Source: Chaetorhynchus papuensis
Taxonomy: Eukaryota > Chordata > Aves > Passeriformes > Rhipiduridae
DNA: 64,000 bases
NCBI GenBank assembly: GCA_013396525.1
Contig: VWYX01000619.1
Coordinates: 186,001 to 250,000 of the forward strand
Direction: 5' to 3'
The notes beneath the pieces are model-generated. The model was given only the letters and a program-made list of their open reading frames with translations. It was not told where the DNA came from and did not search any database. Both the position numbers and the translations under genes were made by a program. Shown here one piece after another: positions 1 through 10,916 of the stretch. Within the stretch, counting starts at the first letter, position 1, and each line of letters begins with the position of its first letter.

Positions 1-1126
1 TCACTGCAAGAACTGAACGGTTCCATGGTTTCCAGCCACTCCAGGGCAGTGTGGGACCTGTGTCCTGTGCATCACACGGGTACAGAGTACCCAGCACTGG
101 GTTATGCTCAGTGTGGTGTCCAGCAGGAGTTTCGGAATCTGCCCTCACTCTGCTCCTCTGGTATCTCCAGGAAAAGCTGGCCTTAAGGAACAAGGAACTG
201 AACAGTCTGAACTCTGGATGGGGCTCTCCACAGCATCTGTATAAACACAGCTGACAGGGGCTGCACTGCTTCACAACCCCCGTGGTGTCAGAATGAAATG
301 TACCTCGCAAGCAGAACAAGCTGCTGGGATCTGGAAGTCTGTACTCAACATCCTGTGAGTAAGAATATTTTATTGATCCTTCTGTAACTATAGCAATTTA
401 AGTAACATTTACCTTGGAAGCAATTACTACCTCAAGGTTACAATATAAAAGCACTGAAAACATTAGTCATTAATCACTGACACAGTTCGTGAACATTAGA
501 AAGAAAACTGACATAATTTTGCCTAGAAAAGCAATAAAATAAATGCAAATGCAACAACAGTAACTAGTTCATCTGCTCCTTATTTAGATTCAAAGTCACA
601 TCTCAAGTTTATTAACAAGTTTTTCAATTCAGATGATAGAAATTAATATCAACTGTGTGTCATTAGATGCCTCATTTCCCTGATAATTACTGTTGCATCA
701 TGCCAGAATTGACACTAAATTATGAATTCAGCCTAAAATTTGAATTTCTGCATGTCTTGTATAGGCATCACCTGTTCTGCCACGAGCCTTTTCTTAACCT
801 TTAAACTCTCCTAATTATTTTAGTAATCCCACGTTTACGGTTGAGTGTATTTTTCAGTGTATTATAGACACTGAAATATTTCTAAAAATGTCTTCCTATA
901 CTAAAGTTGGCATTATAGAGGCAGCATTTATAATTTCCTTATATTTCTATCTGGAAATCCATGTGATGTCATTCAGACAAACCTCTCAACATATGAGAGA
1001 CAAAAGTAGTTGCAGAGCAGCTGAATTACCATATAATTAATCCATTTAAGCACAGGATTCATCAACCCAGAAAAAATTAAGGGACAATTGTGTGAGGAAT
1101 TTAGGTTCAATCAGCAAAAGCCTCAC
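1..1126. other. AT-rich non-coding, expected RANBP17 intron 6
   Basis: This lies downstream of RANBP17 exon 6 on the minus strand. I looked for the next expected exon (beginning around FAKPLNL) and did not find it. The sequence is mostly AT-rich and has no convincing gene or repeat family. Confidence 0.5.
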
Positions 1127-1229
1127 CTCCTTCAAAAGAGCACACGAGCAGCAGCGTGTCCTTCAGAGAGGCGTCACGAAATGAGGCAGCTCTTTCACAA
1201 TGCTTTGCTGAAAGTCTTGGATAATCACC
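1127..1229 (-). pseudogene. RANBP17: RANBP17 exon 6 remnant (2-nt deletion)
   Basis: After the acceptor GCTTTTCTCAG, the codons read GDYPRLSAKHCERAASFRDA and then SLKDTLLLVCS. This matches human VDYSRPSAKHRKIATSFRDT, SLKDVLVLACS. The last codons, expected as LLKE, are two bases short, which shifts the frame just before an intact donor (GTGAGG from 1126). Length is 103 nt against 105 expected. Confidence 0.82.
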
Positions 1230-1684
1230 CTGAGAAAAGCAAGGACAGAATAAACAATGTTCCTTCCTTGCTGAAACTAGATGGAGATCTGGCAGATTCA
1301 TTATTTGACAGCAGAAATGAAAATTATGGCCCAGCACTAAATGCAGATCTCATCAGGTTCCTGACATGCCTCCTTTTTCCTTCAAGGTTGTTCCTCCTTC
1401 TGGATGGACAGGTCCGAGGCGCTGCCTCAGGTTAAGATTTGGGCAAAAGAAAGTCATTAGCAGAAACACAACTGAGTGTTCACTTTGCTTTATGAGTTCT
1501 GGTGACTGCAATGAGAGAAATGTCTGTATGTGGCACTGGTGGAGTCCCTGCACTAGGGATTTCTTGTGTCTGTGTGTATTTTTGGAAGGGAGGTGTTTTC
1601 ATGTCTAAGAAATATTTCTCCGGCCATTTTTATGAAAGGCTTTGCCAGCATCCCTTGCAGAAGGGAAAAACAAACCATGCTTAC

Positions 1685-1747
1685 CAGACCCATTTCCTGA
1701 GTCAGCTCTGAGAGAATCATTCCTGTTTCACAATGGTCCACGGAGCC
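1685..1747 (-). pseudogene. RANBP17: RANBP17 exon 5, still in frame
   Basis: Acceptor TTTTTCCCCCTTAG and donor GTAAGC flank 63 nt that encode GSVDHCETGMILSELTQEMG and a final Leu. Human has GTVEHCIIGVIILSELTQEM followed by Asn-Leu. The only length change is a loss of one codon, so the frame is kept. It is listed as a pseudogene because the exons on both sides are broken. Confidence 0.82.
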
Positions 1748-2696
1748 CTAAGGGGGAAAAAAAGACAGGATTGCTCAAACCTCAGGGCTTGTAGTTGCCA
1801 TTTACCAGCATTACTAGAATCAGATTGTATTTAATATTCTCCAACATCTCTAGAATGAAGAGGAATTGTTAGGCTGAAACTTCCCAAGCAGTTCAGAAGG
1901 CTTTCGTGCCAAATTCTATCAACATTAATGGAACTAGACCTTCAAACTCCCTAATTATCTCTGAAAAAATCTTCTCATCATAAATTTTAATAATTGTCTG
2001 ATAACAAAAACCCATCTGAAAACAGACTCCAAGAAATTGCAGTCTAGAAATTCACTGCTACACTTTTCTCAGAGGTCTGTTCAGCATTCTAGCACTTCAA
2101 AGGCAAACTGCATTAAATTCAAACTGTTAGAAAAAGTTAAGCTGTGCATGGATGAAAAAGATCAGAGGGCACTCTCAAAACCACAAAGTTTTGTAATGCT
2201 ACCTATCAAAATAACTGATTCCCTTCCCTCCACAGAAGTTTACAAAGCAGTGGTTTGAACTGAATGATATATTCCACCCCTGAGAACTTGTGTCTAAAAA
2301 GCAATGCAGGAGGATTCAATATTCCATGTGAGGGTACAATCTAATCATCAGGGCTTAAGATCCTTGGAATGTTTCAAAATCAGATACAATGCAGAATTGT
2401 GCAATTAATTAATAAAATTTAACTGGCTTCATTGAGCTACTACAAAGCTTTTATAGAAAAATTAAATCTGCTCCTTGTTAAAACAACTAAAATCAACTGC
2501 AATTAGGCCTTGCCATTTAATCAGGGGAAGATCTCTGGGTACTTTCACTGCTGCAGTTTGCAGCCTCAGCTCCCCTGGTGTCCGAAACACCAGGCCATCC
2601 TTGTCAATATTTTCCTCCTACTCATTGCAATCACACTCATTTTTACAACTCTGAAGATCACCCAAAGTTCAACTAATGACAAATCTGGCTGCTTAC

Positions 2697-2820
2697 CAAG
2701 GGGCCAACTTCTCACTGTCATCCTTTTTGTCACTTGCACCAAACCTCATAAGAAGAGACATTTTAGGGGAGCTCTCAGGCAAAAGCTACGTTGCCTTATC
2801 TGCCTTTTACATTTCAAATT
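2697..2820 (-). pseudogene. RANBP17: Probable RANBP17 exon 4 remnant, heavily eroded
   Basis: An acceptor (CTGTTGACAG at 2821) and a donor (GTAAGC from 2696) bracket 124 nt lying between exons 3 and 5. Expected codons can be traced only in short pieces: the opening Asn codon and a Leu-Asn-Tyr-Val-like stretch, a GGTTTG...GTGCAA piece corresponding to Trp-Phe-Glu-Val-Gln, and a GTGAGAAGTT piece near the end corresponding to Val-Lys-Lys-Phe. Many indels separate them, with a net loss of about 41 nt against human. Position and splice signals carry most of the weight. Confidence 0.5.
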
Positions 2821-4066
2821 CTGTCAACAGTCCATGGGAATGCTCCTTAGATCACACAATCATGCAAAATGGAAAATGCAACCTCCCGTTCATCACAGGC
2901 ATGAAAGGCTGTGTGGTGAATTGTGAAGAAAAGAACTGCAGACCTGGCTGCTAATCCCTTTCCCAAAATAAATCACACTCAAATTCACACTGGATGAGCC
3001 TCAATCCAGAATGCTAATGCATACGTATTTGAAACTACCACATGCTAATTATTACATATATTAGTATTGTTTAGGGATTATTTCTTCCACTTTTATATAA
3101 AATTTAATTCACTAGATCTATGGCTTAATTTTCTTTTCTGCAGAAATTCTTAATTTAACTAAAGAAATCTCTTAAGAAACTATATTTTGTATTTAAATCC
3201 CTGTTTTTAATGAGCTGCACACTGAAGAGTCACACTGCAATCATTTTAATAATAAATGCAGACTACAGCTACAGTACATTCATAAAAATAACTGCAAAAT
3301 GGTGGTGAAGTGTACTTGAGTTTGTTTTTAATAAACAGATTATTGCAACTTATCTTTTATTAGACATTCCCAAAGTAACTCAGAAAGTACATTAACTTGA
3401 ACAGTATTACAAACAAAGTAAAACTGAAAAGCAAATGAGAACCTCACTGGCAAGAAACAAAAACTGTTCACTTTGTGATTCCTTGCTGAATTACCAGAAT
3501 CACCAACATATGCACACATAATGGATGATCCTGCAAGTAAATTGCCAAATAGCTTAAATTTTCCCACTGCTTTTTCTCAAAAGATAAGTTGGGAAAGGCT
3601 GAACCTTCACACAGACATGCATCAGAAATGTGTTTCTCTATGAGCTGAAGAAAAGTGAAGGCACTAAACAGAATATTTTGACAACAAGGGCTGCTATTTT
3701 GCAACCACACTATAAAGGAGTGCTCTGAAAAAGAAAACCAAGAAAAAACCATGACAGCTCCATGATTTCTGCGAGGCATCAGACCCCACAACCTCACACA
3801 AGCAGCAAACCCAGCCTGGTCCTTCCCCTTGGGGCAATCTGTTTCAAGCAATGCACTTCCCACTTTTCCCCCCAAGTATCAAACCAAGGAACATAAAATG
3901 CCAATGACTATCAATGAAGAGGTCCAAGCAAAAAAAAAACAAACAACCTTATGAAAACCAGGACTGGTAAATGGAGAGTAGAACTGAAGGACAAACCAGA
4001 CTATTCACTCACTGGTTACTGCGCTGGCATGGGAGCAGTGACATTTTATCAACAAAAGTCACTTAC

Positions 4067-4154
4067 AAACACCAGTCCTGCTCACGGGGCAGTGGAGATG
4101 CCCTGCTGACAGCTTAGACAGGCACACTGCTGGCAGAAACTGATCATAGGATGT
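4067..4154 (-). pseudogene. RANBP17: RANBP17 exon 3 remnant (frameshift)
   Basis: After an acceptor TTTGTAG at 4155, the codons read TSYDQFLPAVCLSKL, matching the human TSYAQLLAATCLSKL. A one-base deletion follows, and VSRASPLPREQ then appears in another frame (human VSRVSPLPVEQ). In that frame a stop is reached right at the exon end. A good donor, GTAAGT, begins at 4066. The exon is 88 nt against 93 expected. Confidence 0.8.
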
Positions 4155-4735
4155 CTACAAACACATCAAAAAGTATTATTCAAAAATAAGTGAATTAAGG
4201 GCAGGGAAAATTAGTCAAAGCTGGAAAAATAATCAGTAAATCAGACTGGTGATCAGGTTTTATTAAGTATACCAACATTTTATAAAAGGTGTATTTTAGT
4301 AGTATCTTTGCTTCATCATAAGTAAACATAAATTACAAAACAGGAGTAAAAAGGAGAAGACCTAAAAGTATCACCCCTTTTGATGGGATGATAGCAGTTT
4401 AATAGCAAGGAACGAGAACAAAATGGTGTTCAGCCACAAGGTCACACCCCACTGTGTCCTGCCCCTGCTCTACAGATGACACAGCCCCTGGTTGTGTCCC
4501 TTCTGGAAGTACTCACAGCTAAGATGCTTTCCTGTTTTGTGCCTGGCATTTCTAGTGCAGGGTGGCGTCACTTCCACAAAGACCAGCTGCAAATAAAAAA
4601 ATACCTAGAATCACTTGGGTATAAAAAAGAGAACAGCATTTTGCCTTTATTGTCCTGACCTGGTAATGCCCCATGACTGAGAAATCTACGTGAGCTTCCA
4701 TGCCCTTTATGGATAACACATCCCCCAGCACTGAG

Positions 4736-4875
4736 TGTTCCTTGTTCCAGGAGAAGCTGGCGCTGGCTGAGGCACCCAGGGCTCTTGATAAGCTCCAAGA
4801 GGACCTTCCCAGCTTGCATTCCTGTGCTGGCTCAGCTCCTTCATCCACGTGCTTACAAAGGACTTCTGCCAGACT
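4736..4875 (-). pseudogene. RANBP17: RANBP17 exon 2 remnant (frameshift, lost donor)
   Basis: A pyrimidine tract and acceptor (TTTCCTTGACAG) lead into codons for SLAE, a 6-nt gap, then VLCKH. After a one-base deletion near 4818 the frame changes, and KVLLELIKSPGCLSQRQLLL and EQGT follow. The second part matches human RANBP17 (KALLELIDSPECLSKCQLLL, EQGT) at about three residues in four. Length is 140 nt against 147 expected, exactly minus 6 minus 1. Where the donor GT should follow the ACA codon (4735-4734), the sequence is CT. This is the strongest single match to the family and also the clearest break. Confidence 0.88.
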
Positions 4876-6249
4876 CTGTCAAGGAAACAACAGGACTGAA
4901 ACATCCACAAAAACTCCTCAGCCATGTAAGATTAGAATTAGAATTGTTTATAATTCTAGATGTTGCAGCAGAAACATTAACTGTTACCTATACTAAGCTT
5001 TCCAGTTGTAACACATTTAAACTACAAAAAAAAAAAAAAGGAAGCTTCCTGTGACAAGAAGCCAAAATAACTCTGGAAATTTAACTGCTATTTCTGATTC
5101 TCTCAGCTACCAAAGTATTTTTTTACTATGGTTCCATCCACTTGTTTTTCTCAGCCTTCAGATGAGAAATCTAAAGCTTTTCTAAAGAGAGATGAAAAGA
5201 CAGAAAATTGTGAAGTTTAGGCTATGATGCCTGGAAAACTTCTGGCAAATTTAATTTTAAGACTTGTAATTACTCATCAAATTACCACACTCAGAAAAAA
5301 AATTAGCTTTGCCTTCATCTGTTAATGCAAATATTAGTGAAAGGGCAATTTAGAAGCTGTAGTGGCAACAGAAGAGCTAAAATTCCTCTCTGCCTAGAAG
5401 ATGAAGAAGTTCAGAGAAATCAAAGAGAAAACAAAAATTAGCTCTCTAGATTAGATATCTATTTTCTGTAAGAAAACACAAGACTGTCACTATTTTTATT
5501 GTGAGACAAAACATGTGCAACTGATGCCTTCAGACACCTCCTTTACTCAAACCCTTATCAACAGCTGAAAGGTGATTCCTAAGAAAACAATTGTGTCAGA
5601 GGAGATGATCCTGCAGTCAGACAGATGCTGGCTGCTTTAACCGAGTCGGGAGTAGAAACAGACCTGAACAAGAAGTGGCATTTTTGAGCACAAAGAAGGG
5701 GAACTTTTTCCAAGAAACAGATTTACATCCTAATGGAAAACATTAGATACTATGATATTTTTCTTCCCCCCACTTGTCATGTTTCCATTACACTCAAGAA
5801 TAAGCTGAACAAAATTCTCTGGAGACTTCTAGTCCCACCTCTCCAGCTCCCTGAAGTCCCAGGCATCTCTCCTAGTAGCCTGTCCAAGTATCAAGAACCA
5901 GAAATGCTGGAGGCCCAACTCTGCAGCAACCCACCAGGCAGGCAGCCAAGGAGCAAAGAAAACTGGCAGGAAACCAGGGAGGTTCCCAATCGAAGCTTTG
6001 CTGACACAGAAAAAATTCCCAGAAACGTTTTGATTTTAATTAACATTTACTGACTGAAAATATTCTATTAGGAAAGTTCCACCAGCTCCACCCAAGAGGA
6101 ACTTGACAGGCGTAACTGCTGAATTGTCACAGCTGAGGAAAAAAGAAAATGTCGCCGTCCTTTTATGTGCCATGACCGGTACTCAAGTGTTCAAATAAAT
6201 GCCAAAAATGGCCTCTAACGCTGCCACAGCCTCGCTGCCAGCAGTGGAG

Positions 6250-7140
6250 CAAAGCCACAGGGGATGCCGGGCACACGCCTGACACCTCAGTGGGTGTCTC
6301 CCGAAGCCCTTTCCCACCTCCCCCTTCCTTCCCCCCTCGTTCGAGGCCGTTTCAGTGGCTCATGTTCATCTCGGACAAGCTCCGTAGCGGGGCTGCTTCT
6401 GGTTTTTTGGAGAAGAAGCGGTGCAGGAGCCCAGCACTGCCTTCAGAGAGCAGCGGCACCGCGGAGCAGGTGCGGCTGCTTCCCCTCGGCCGTGATGCCA
6501 GCGCGGGTGCCGGGAGCGGAGCGGCGGGAGCGATGGGAGCCCGGGAGCGATGGGAGCTCCGGAGCTACGCCGGTCCCGGCCCCGCACAGCTCCGGCGGCC
6601 GCACGCGTGTCCCGCCCCACCGCAGCACAGCCCGGGGCCGCCGGCTCGGCTCCGCTGGCCCCGGCACGGCCGCAGCTCCGCGGGCAGGGCGGCTCCCGGG
6701 CGGCTCCCGGGCACCTTTCGGCACTCAGCCCTCATCCCTGCGCATCCCACGGCCCCGCCCGCACCACCCGAGCGCTCCGCCGCGCACCTCGGCACCGCCC
6801 TCCCTCCTCCCCCGAGCTCCCGGCCCGTCCCCACGGACGGCCCCGCGGCGGCCACGGCCCCGCACCGCCCGGCGCACCCACCTGGACGCGCAGCGCATCC
6901 TCCCGAGAGGCGGCGGGTCCTGACGGGGCGGTGGCAGCGCAGGGGCGGCCGGGGGTGCAGAGAGCGCGGTGCGGGGTGTGTGGGCCGGGCGGGGCCGGGC
7001 GGGGGCTGTGCGGACCCAGGCGGACACGGGCGGAGGCGGTGCAGACGCGGGCGGAGGCGGAGCGGATGCGGGCGGTGCGCGGTGCCAGCTCCGCCCGGAC
7101 CAGCGCGGGGTCCGCCTCACGACGATAAACGGCCGGAGCA
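6250..7140. promoter_or_regulatory. RANBP17: CpG island, inferred RANBP17 promoter
   Basis: The stretch is strongly GC- and CpG-rich against AT-rich flanks. It contains short GGCGGA-type direct repeats at about 7000-7080 and duplicated phrases such as GGAGCGATGGGAGC. The RANBP17 exon 1 remnant sits inside it at 6882-6898, so it is the likely original promoter. Persistence of CpG density suggests it may still be unmethylated in the germline. Long open frames here on both strands come from the base composition. Confidence 0.7.
6882..6898 (-). pseudogene. RANBP17: RANBP17 exon 1 remnant (start codon, -1 nt)
   Basis: Inside the CpG island, an ATG at 6898-6896 is followed by CGCTGCGCGTCCAG and a donor GTGGGTG. 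The expected first exon encodes MALHFQ and ends in CAG at phase 0. Inserting one base after the ATG here would give a peptide of that type (M-A-L-R-V-Q). The match is short, but it has the right end base, right phase and right position relative to exon 2. As it stands the frame is shifted from the first codon. The shifted frame happens to stay open through exon 2 but bears no resemblance to the family. Confidence 0.6.
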
Positions 7141-10100
7141 GTTGGTGTAAAATTATTCGTGTTTCCCTGATGCTTTATTGCCCACATTTCAAAAATTCCC
7201 ATGTGAAGCCTGGTAGCCCCAAAGAGGGGGCCCACACTGGTAGAATGTCTCTGGAAATGGAAACTGGTTTAGACCTGGAAGGAAAACATGAATTGGGTGT
7301 GTTTGCTGGATTCATCCTCAGCAGTGAGGTCGAGAAACAATTATTAGGACGATTTAGTCAGGGCAGGAAGAGTGGTTTCTTTGTACATGAACAATCACAG
7401 TTGAATCACTGAACCATATGCTTTTATACAAAATACCTTCATTAATTATTAGTCTGAAGCAAAACTATGGAAATGGGGTTAATAAATAACTAAATAAATA
7501 AATACTTCACGAGCACAGTCTGTGGACAGCGCATGTACTAAGTGTGAGTGAGAGCTGGGGTTTCTGCAGGATGAGCCAATTTCCAGCTTGTCCGGAGGGT
7601 GTTTGTTCCTGGCCAGAAACGTCTGTCCCCCCGGCCCGGGTCTCCTGCCCGTGGTGACGGCTGAGCACGGACAGAAGGGGAGAGCACAAAGCTGAGCCAC
7701 GGGGCACGCAGGGAGCCCACGCTGTGCTCAGCTGCACAGGGCACCCCTGGCACTGCACCTCCTTTAAGCATCACTTGAATCATTTTAATCTCTGGAACAC
7801 AGAAAATTGCCTTTCTATATCCAATTCCTGTCATCTATATCCTGATTATTTTAAGGGGGGAAAAACTGGTCCAGCTAAAGAATTAACGGATTCCTAGACT
7901 AATATCTGACAAAACTTGAACGCAGGAAGTAATAAAGTCAGATTGTGAAAGCACCCCAGCCTATGTCAGGGTCCTTGCCCAAAGGACCTGCTGCATTAAG
8001 TAGTGTAATTTCTTTAGCAACTTCTATACAATTCCCTTACCTTTATGTGGGAGGGGGAAATGGCACCGTGAAGATGCTTGTGTGACAGGAGGAAGCTGTG
8101 CCGTGAAATTCAGACTTGCATGCAACAAAATTCTTACAGTCTTCTGTGGAAGCTCAATTAAAGGAGGGTTTAGGTCTGCCTTGGAAAATACAGTACCAGG
8201 ACTAATGCACAGTTTTCAGCTCAACTCTGGCTCATTTCCTGCTAGGTGGAATAAACCTCACTTCTTGAATTGCTGTTTCTTTGGGTTACACAAACAGATC
8301 TGTTTCTACAGGCAATGCATTCACAACGAGATCCATTTGTTTGCCACGCTGCCCAGAGAGGACTGAACCTCCTCCATGCTTTTTAAAATTTAATATTAAA
8401 TGCTTGATTGAAGTATATAAACAAAACCAGCTGGTTTTGTCCCCTCCCACAATAAAGAAACTAGAAATTGTTCAAGGTGTCAGTGTTCCTTTTTTTTGCA
8501 TCACACTGGGATTTTTCCAAAATGCAGTTTTCTTACTGGAAAGAATGGCTCATAATTTACAAGAACTTATTGAATTTATATAAAAAATACATACAGAGAG
8601 AAATGCAACATATTTAATTTAGAATTCTTTGTTCTGGGAATGTTAGCTTTTCTTAAACAGACATACTCCATCAGGCCCAACACTCACAGACCGGTATTTG
8701 CTAGAGTTCTGCTGCACATTTTCTCATTCAAACGTTCTTTTCCTTCTGTTTTTTATTTTACATTAACAACAACAAAAGGCCCTGAAGAATTCTAATTTCT
8801 TTCTATGGCTAATGATTTCAAGATTATTCTCCGTGCTGTGTACTATACTATGCCAATATATATTGCCACCATTTAGTGATTACTTTAGTAATCTAATTCA
8901 TTAATTTGCAATGCAGATCACAATTGATCTTGAGTATAGGTCTGCATATTAAATAGTTCCATAAAAAATAATCAGTGATTTCCATCAGATAATTTTATGT
9001 TTAATTTAATATATAGCGGATAAGCAAAAAAGGTTATTAACATATCACTGAGAAGACCAGGAAGAGTCTATAAAAACAAAATCAGTAGTTAAAAATGAAG
9101 CTACTTCCTATTCCTAATTAAAACTAATTAATCATTTTCAATAACACAATGGCACACTTTCTTCTCATAAGCTGACAATACCCCATGAAGCCTGAAATGA
9201 AATAAATTATTCTTTGGTTGTTTGCTGGACAGAGGTCAATAATACCTCAGGGCAAACACAGTCTTTAGCCAATTTCTTAATGTAATTCAATTTGAAAAGA
9301 AAAATGTTTCTGATAGCAAAAAAAGGCACAAATAGCATATTAAAAGAAGAATTTGTGCTGCACTTTATATGCATTTAAAATTCTACTCAGTGTGTGTGTG
9401 GGTACAGTAAAATTGCCCCTAAACCTTCCCTGTCACCATGAGTTCAGCTCACAGCTGCCTCGGTGTGTGCAGGGATCGCTGCCTGGCTCTGTGCCTCGGC
9501 CCAAGGAGGCTGCAGACACCGAGGCTTTCGCTGCAGATGCCTCAACTTCTGCTTCCTCAGACCCTGAAGTCCGTCAGTAATTTACTGCTATTCGTCTGTC
9601 AGCCAGTGGGAGCAGAGATGCAAATGCAGGGCTGGTGTTTTCCATTTCCCATTAATTCAGAGCCAGCCTTCATGTAATTAGTTAACAAAAGCAATTGGAG
9701 AAATTTCTCGGGGTGCTCACTCAACCCTTGGAGTGTGTTTGTGGCCCCATCTCCTCTGCTGTCTGGTTCATGGATCACTTTGCTCGATGTGTGTGTGTTC
9801 TGGTGGTTCTCTGCCCTTTCAGCAGCCGGGCAATGCTGATGGGTCGGGGACAGGGGCAGCTCGTTCACAGCCCCAGACAAAGGACAGATCCTGGCTCTGG
9901 AGTGCAATCTCTGTGTGTTTGAAGGGCCTGCACTGAGCTGCAGAGCAGCTGCTGCCTTTAAACTGCAGAAATGCCCAACCTGCATCCTGTTCAGGGGGAA
10001 AATTGTGATCCCAAACCGTGAGCCGCTCCCAGGCTGTGGGAAGGAGCCAGAGCTGTGAGGAGTAATGCAGGAGCTGCTGCAAGAAGGAGTCCAAGGTGTG

Positions 10101-10568
10101 CTCAAATGTTTGAATGCATAAGGAATCTCCTCTGGCTGTGCTTGAGTATTGGCAGTAAAACAGCACTTACTGGCTTTAGACCATGACTGCTTCGCGTGTC
10201 TATAAAAAGTAAACAAAATCATCCCCCAAAAGACAGATAATTCACCTTTGATGAGACTCGCCATGGAAAATTTCAAATGAGAAGGAAAATCCTGCTGAAA
10301 CTTATGAGAAAATATGAACTAAAGAGATTAAAGACTGTTTTGCAACCTCCATACTTACTTAGGCTTGTTGCCATGTGAACAATCTTTTGATATTTCTTAG
10401 TACTTTACAGAAAAAAAGAAAATTGATACAAAGTAAAAATTTTGTTTAACTATTGACGTTTTTTGTAGACAAATTAGGATGTGTGAAAGAAATTATAAGA
10501 TAAGTTAAAAATTAATATAAAATTTGATCCCTTTGGCATACTTACTAGAAAGGTGCATGTTGAAGAAT
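7141..10568. other. Intergenic between the RANBP17 promoter and the KAZALD1-like 3' end
   Basis: No gene is recognised. The segment 8380-9340 is AT-rich and free of obvious repeats. A short TAAA/AAAT microsatellite lies at about 7485-7504. A 225-codon open frame on the minus strand (9599-10276) has no family resemblance that I can see. Confidence 0.5.
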
Positions 10569-10574
10569 TTTATT
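10569..10574 (-). promoter_or_regulatory. Candidate poly(A) signal AATAAA of the KAZALD1-like gene
   Basis: On the minus strand AATAAA occurs about 200 nt after the stop codon of the KAZALD1-like gene. It is the first canonical hexamer I see downstream. This is not proof of use. Confidence 0.4.
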
Positions 10575-10770
10575 TAATAGTCTAAATATATGGTGTTACA
10601 ACTGTTCTTATTTCTGGTAAGTAGCATAGTACACTTCATCCAAAGCTGCATTTCAGGAAGGTGGATACACAGGTGAGTGTGTGTGTTATCAGAGGAGCCA
10701 TTTACAGAACAGACACTACTGGTAAATATAACCGTGTGAAAGGATTTGGACAATAGATGTATAAAAATTA

Positions 10771-10916
10771 TTATTCAGAGTTGTTTTCATTATCGTAGTC
10801 CCCAGACTCGTATTCTTCATCATCTTCCTCATCAGAATTGTCATAATACTCCTCGTATTCAATGCTGTAGCTCGCGCTTCTGCTGCCAGCAGTAAATGCA
10901 AATGCAGGAGATGGGT
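10771..10916 (-). CDS. KAZALD1-like: KAZALD1-like coding exon 4 (acidic tail and stop)
   Basis: Acceptor TACATCTTGCAG; after DPSPAFAFTAGSRSAS the tail becomes a run of Glu, Asp and Tyr ending NENNSE and TAA at 10773-10771. Human KAZALD1 also ends in an acidic tail with tyrosines, so this is an extended form of a family trait. Phase (2 nt first) fits exon 3. Confidence 0.9.

Larger units (their letters stand above)
1127..6898 (-). pseudogene. RANBP17: RANBP17 5' half, degraded (exons 1-6)
   Basis: RANBP17 is an importin-beta-family nuclear transport receptor close to exportin-7 (XPO7). Six segments in the correct order on the minus strand match the protein's N-terminus as I recall it from human: exon 1 (6882-6898), 2 (4736-4875), 3 (4067-4154), 4 (2697-2820), 5 (1685-1747) and 6 (1127-1229). 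Compared with the human exon lengths I derive (18, 147, 93, 165, 66, 105 nt), they are 17, 140, 88, 124, 63 and 103 nt. Only exon 5 keeps the frame. The exon 2 donor is gone. The promoter CpG island and most other splice sites remain. Later exons would lie left of the window. The alternative, sequencing error, fits poorly with so many independent lesions, including a 41-nt net loss in exon 4. I read it as a pseudogene; a functional copy elsewhere cannot be excluded. Confidence 0.82.

Noticed and set aside
1620..1660. LLQGMLAKPF-like stretch resembling the expected start of RANBP17 exon 7
   Set aside because: It lies between exons 5 and 6, in the wrong order, and has no suitable exon boundaries; the likeness is probably chance.
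2510..2954. Plus-strand open frames of 138 and 92 codons
   Set aside because: They overlap the probable RANBP17 exon 4 remnant in antisense and show no family features.
6264..7235. Several long open frames on both strands (up to 286 codons)
   Set aside because: They overlap each other in the CpG island and are Pro/Ala/Arg/Gly-rich, as expected from GC composition with few stop codons. No domain is visible.
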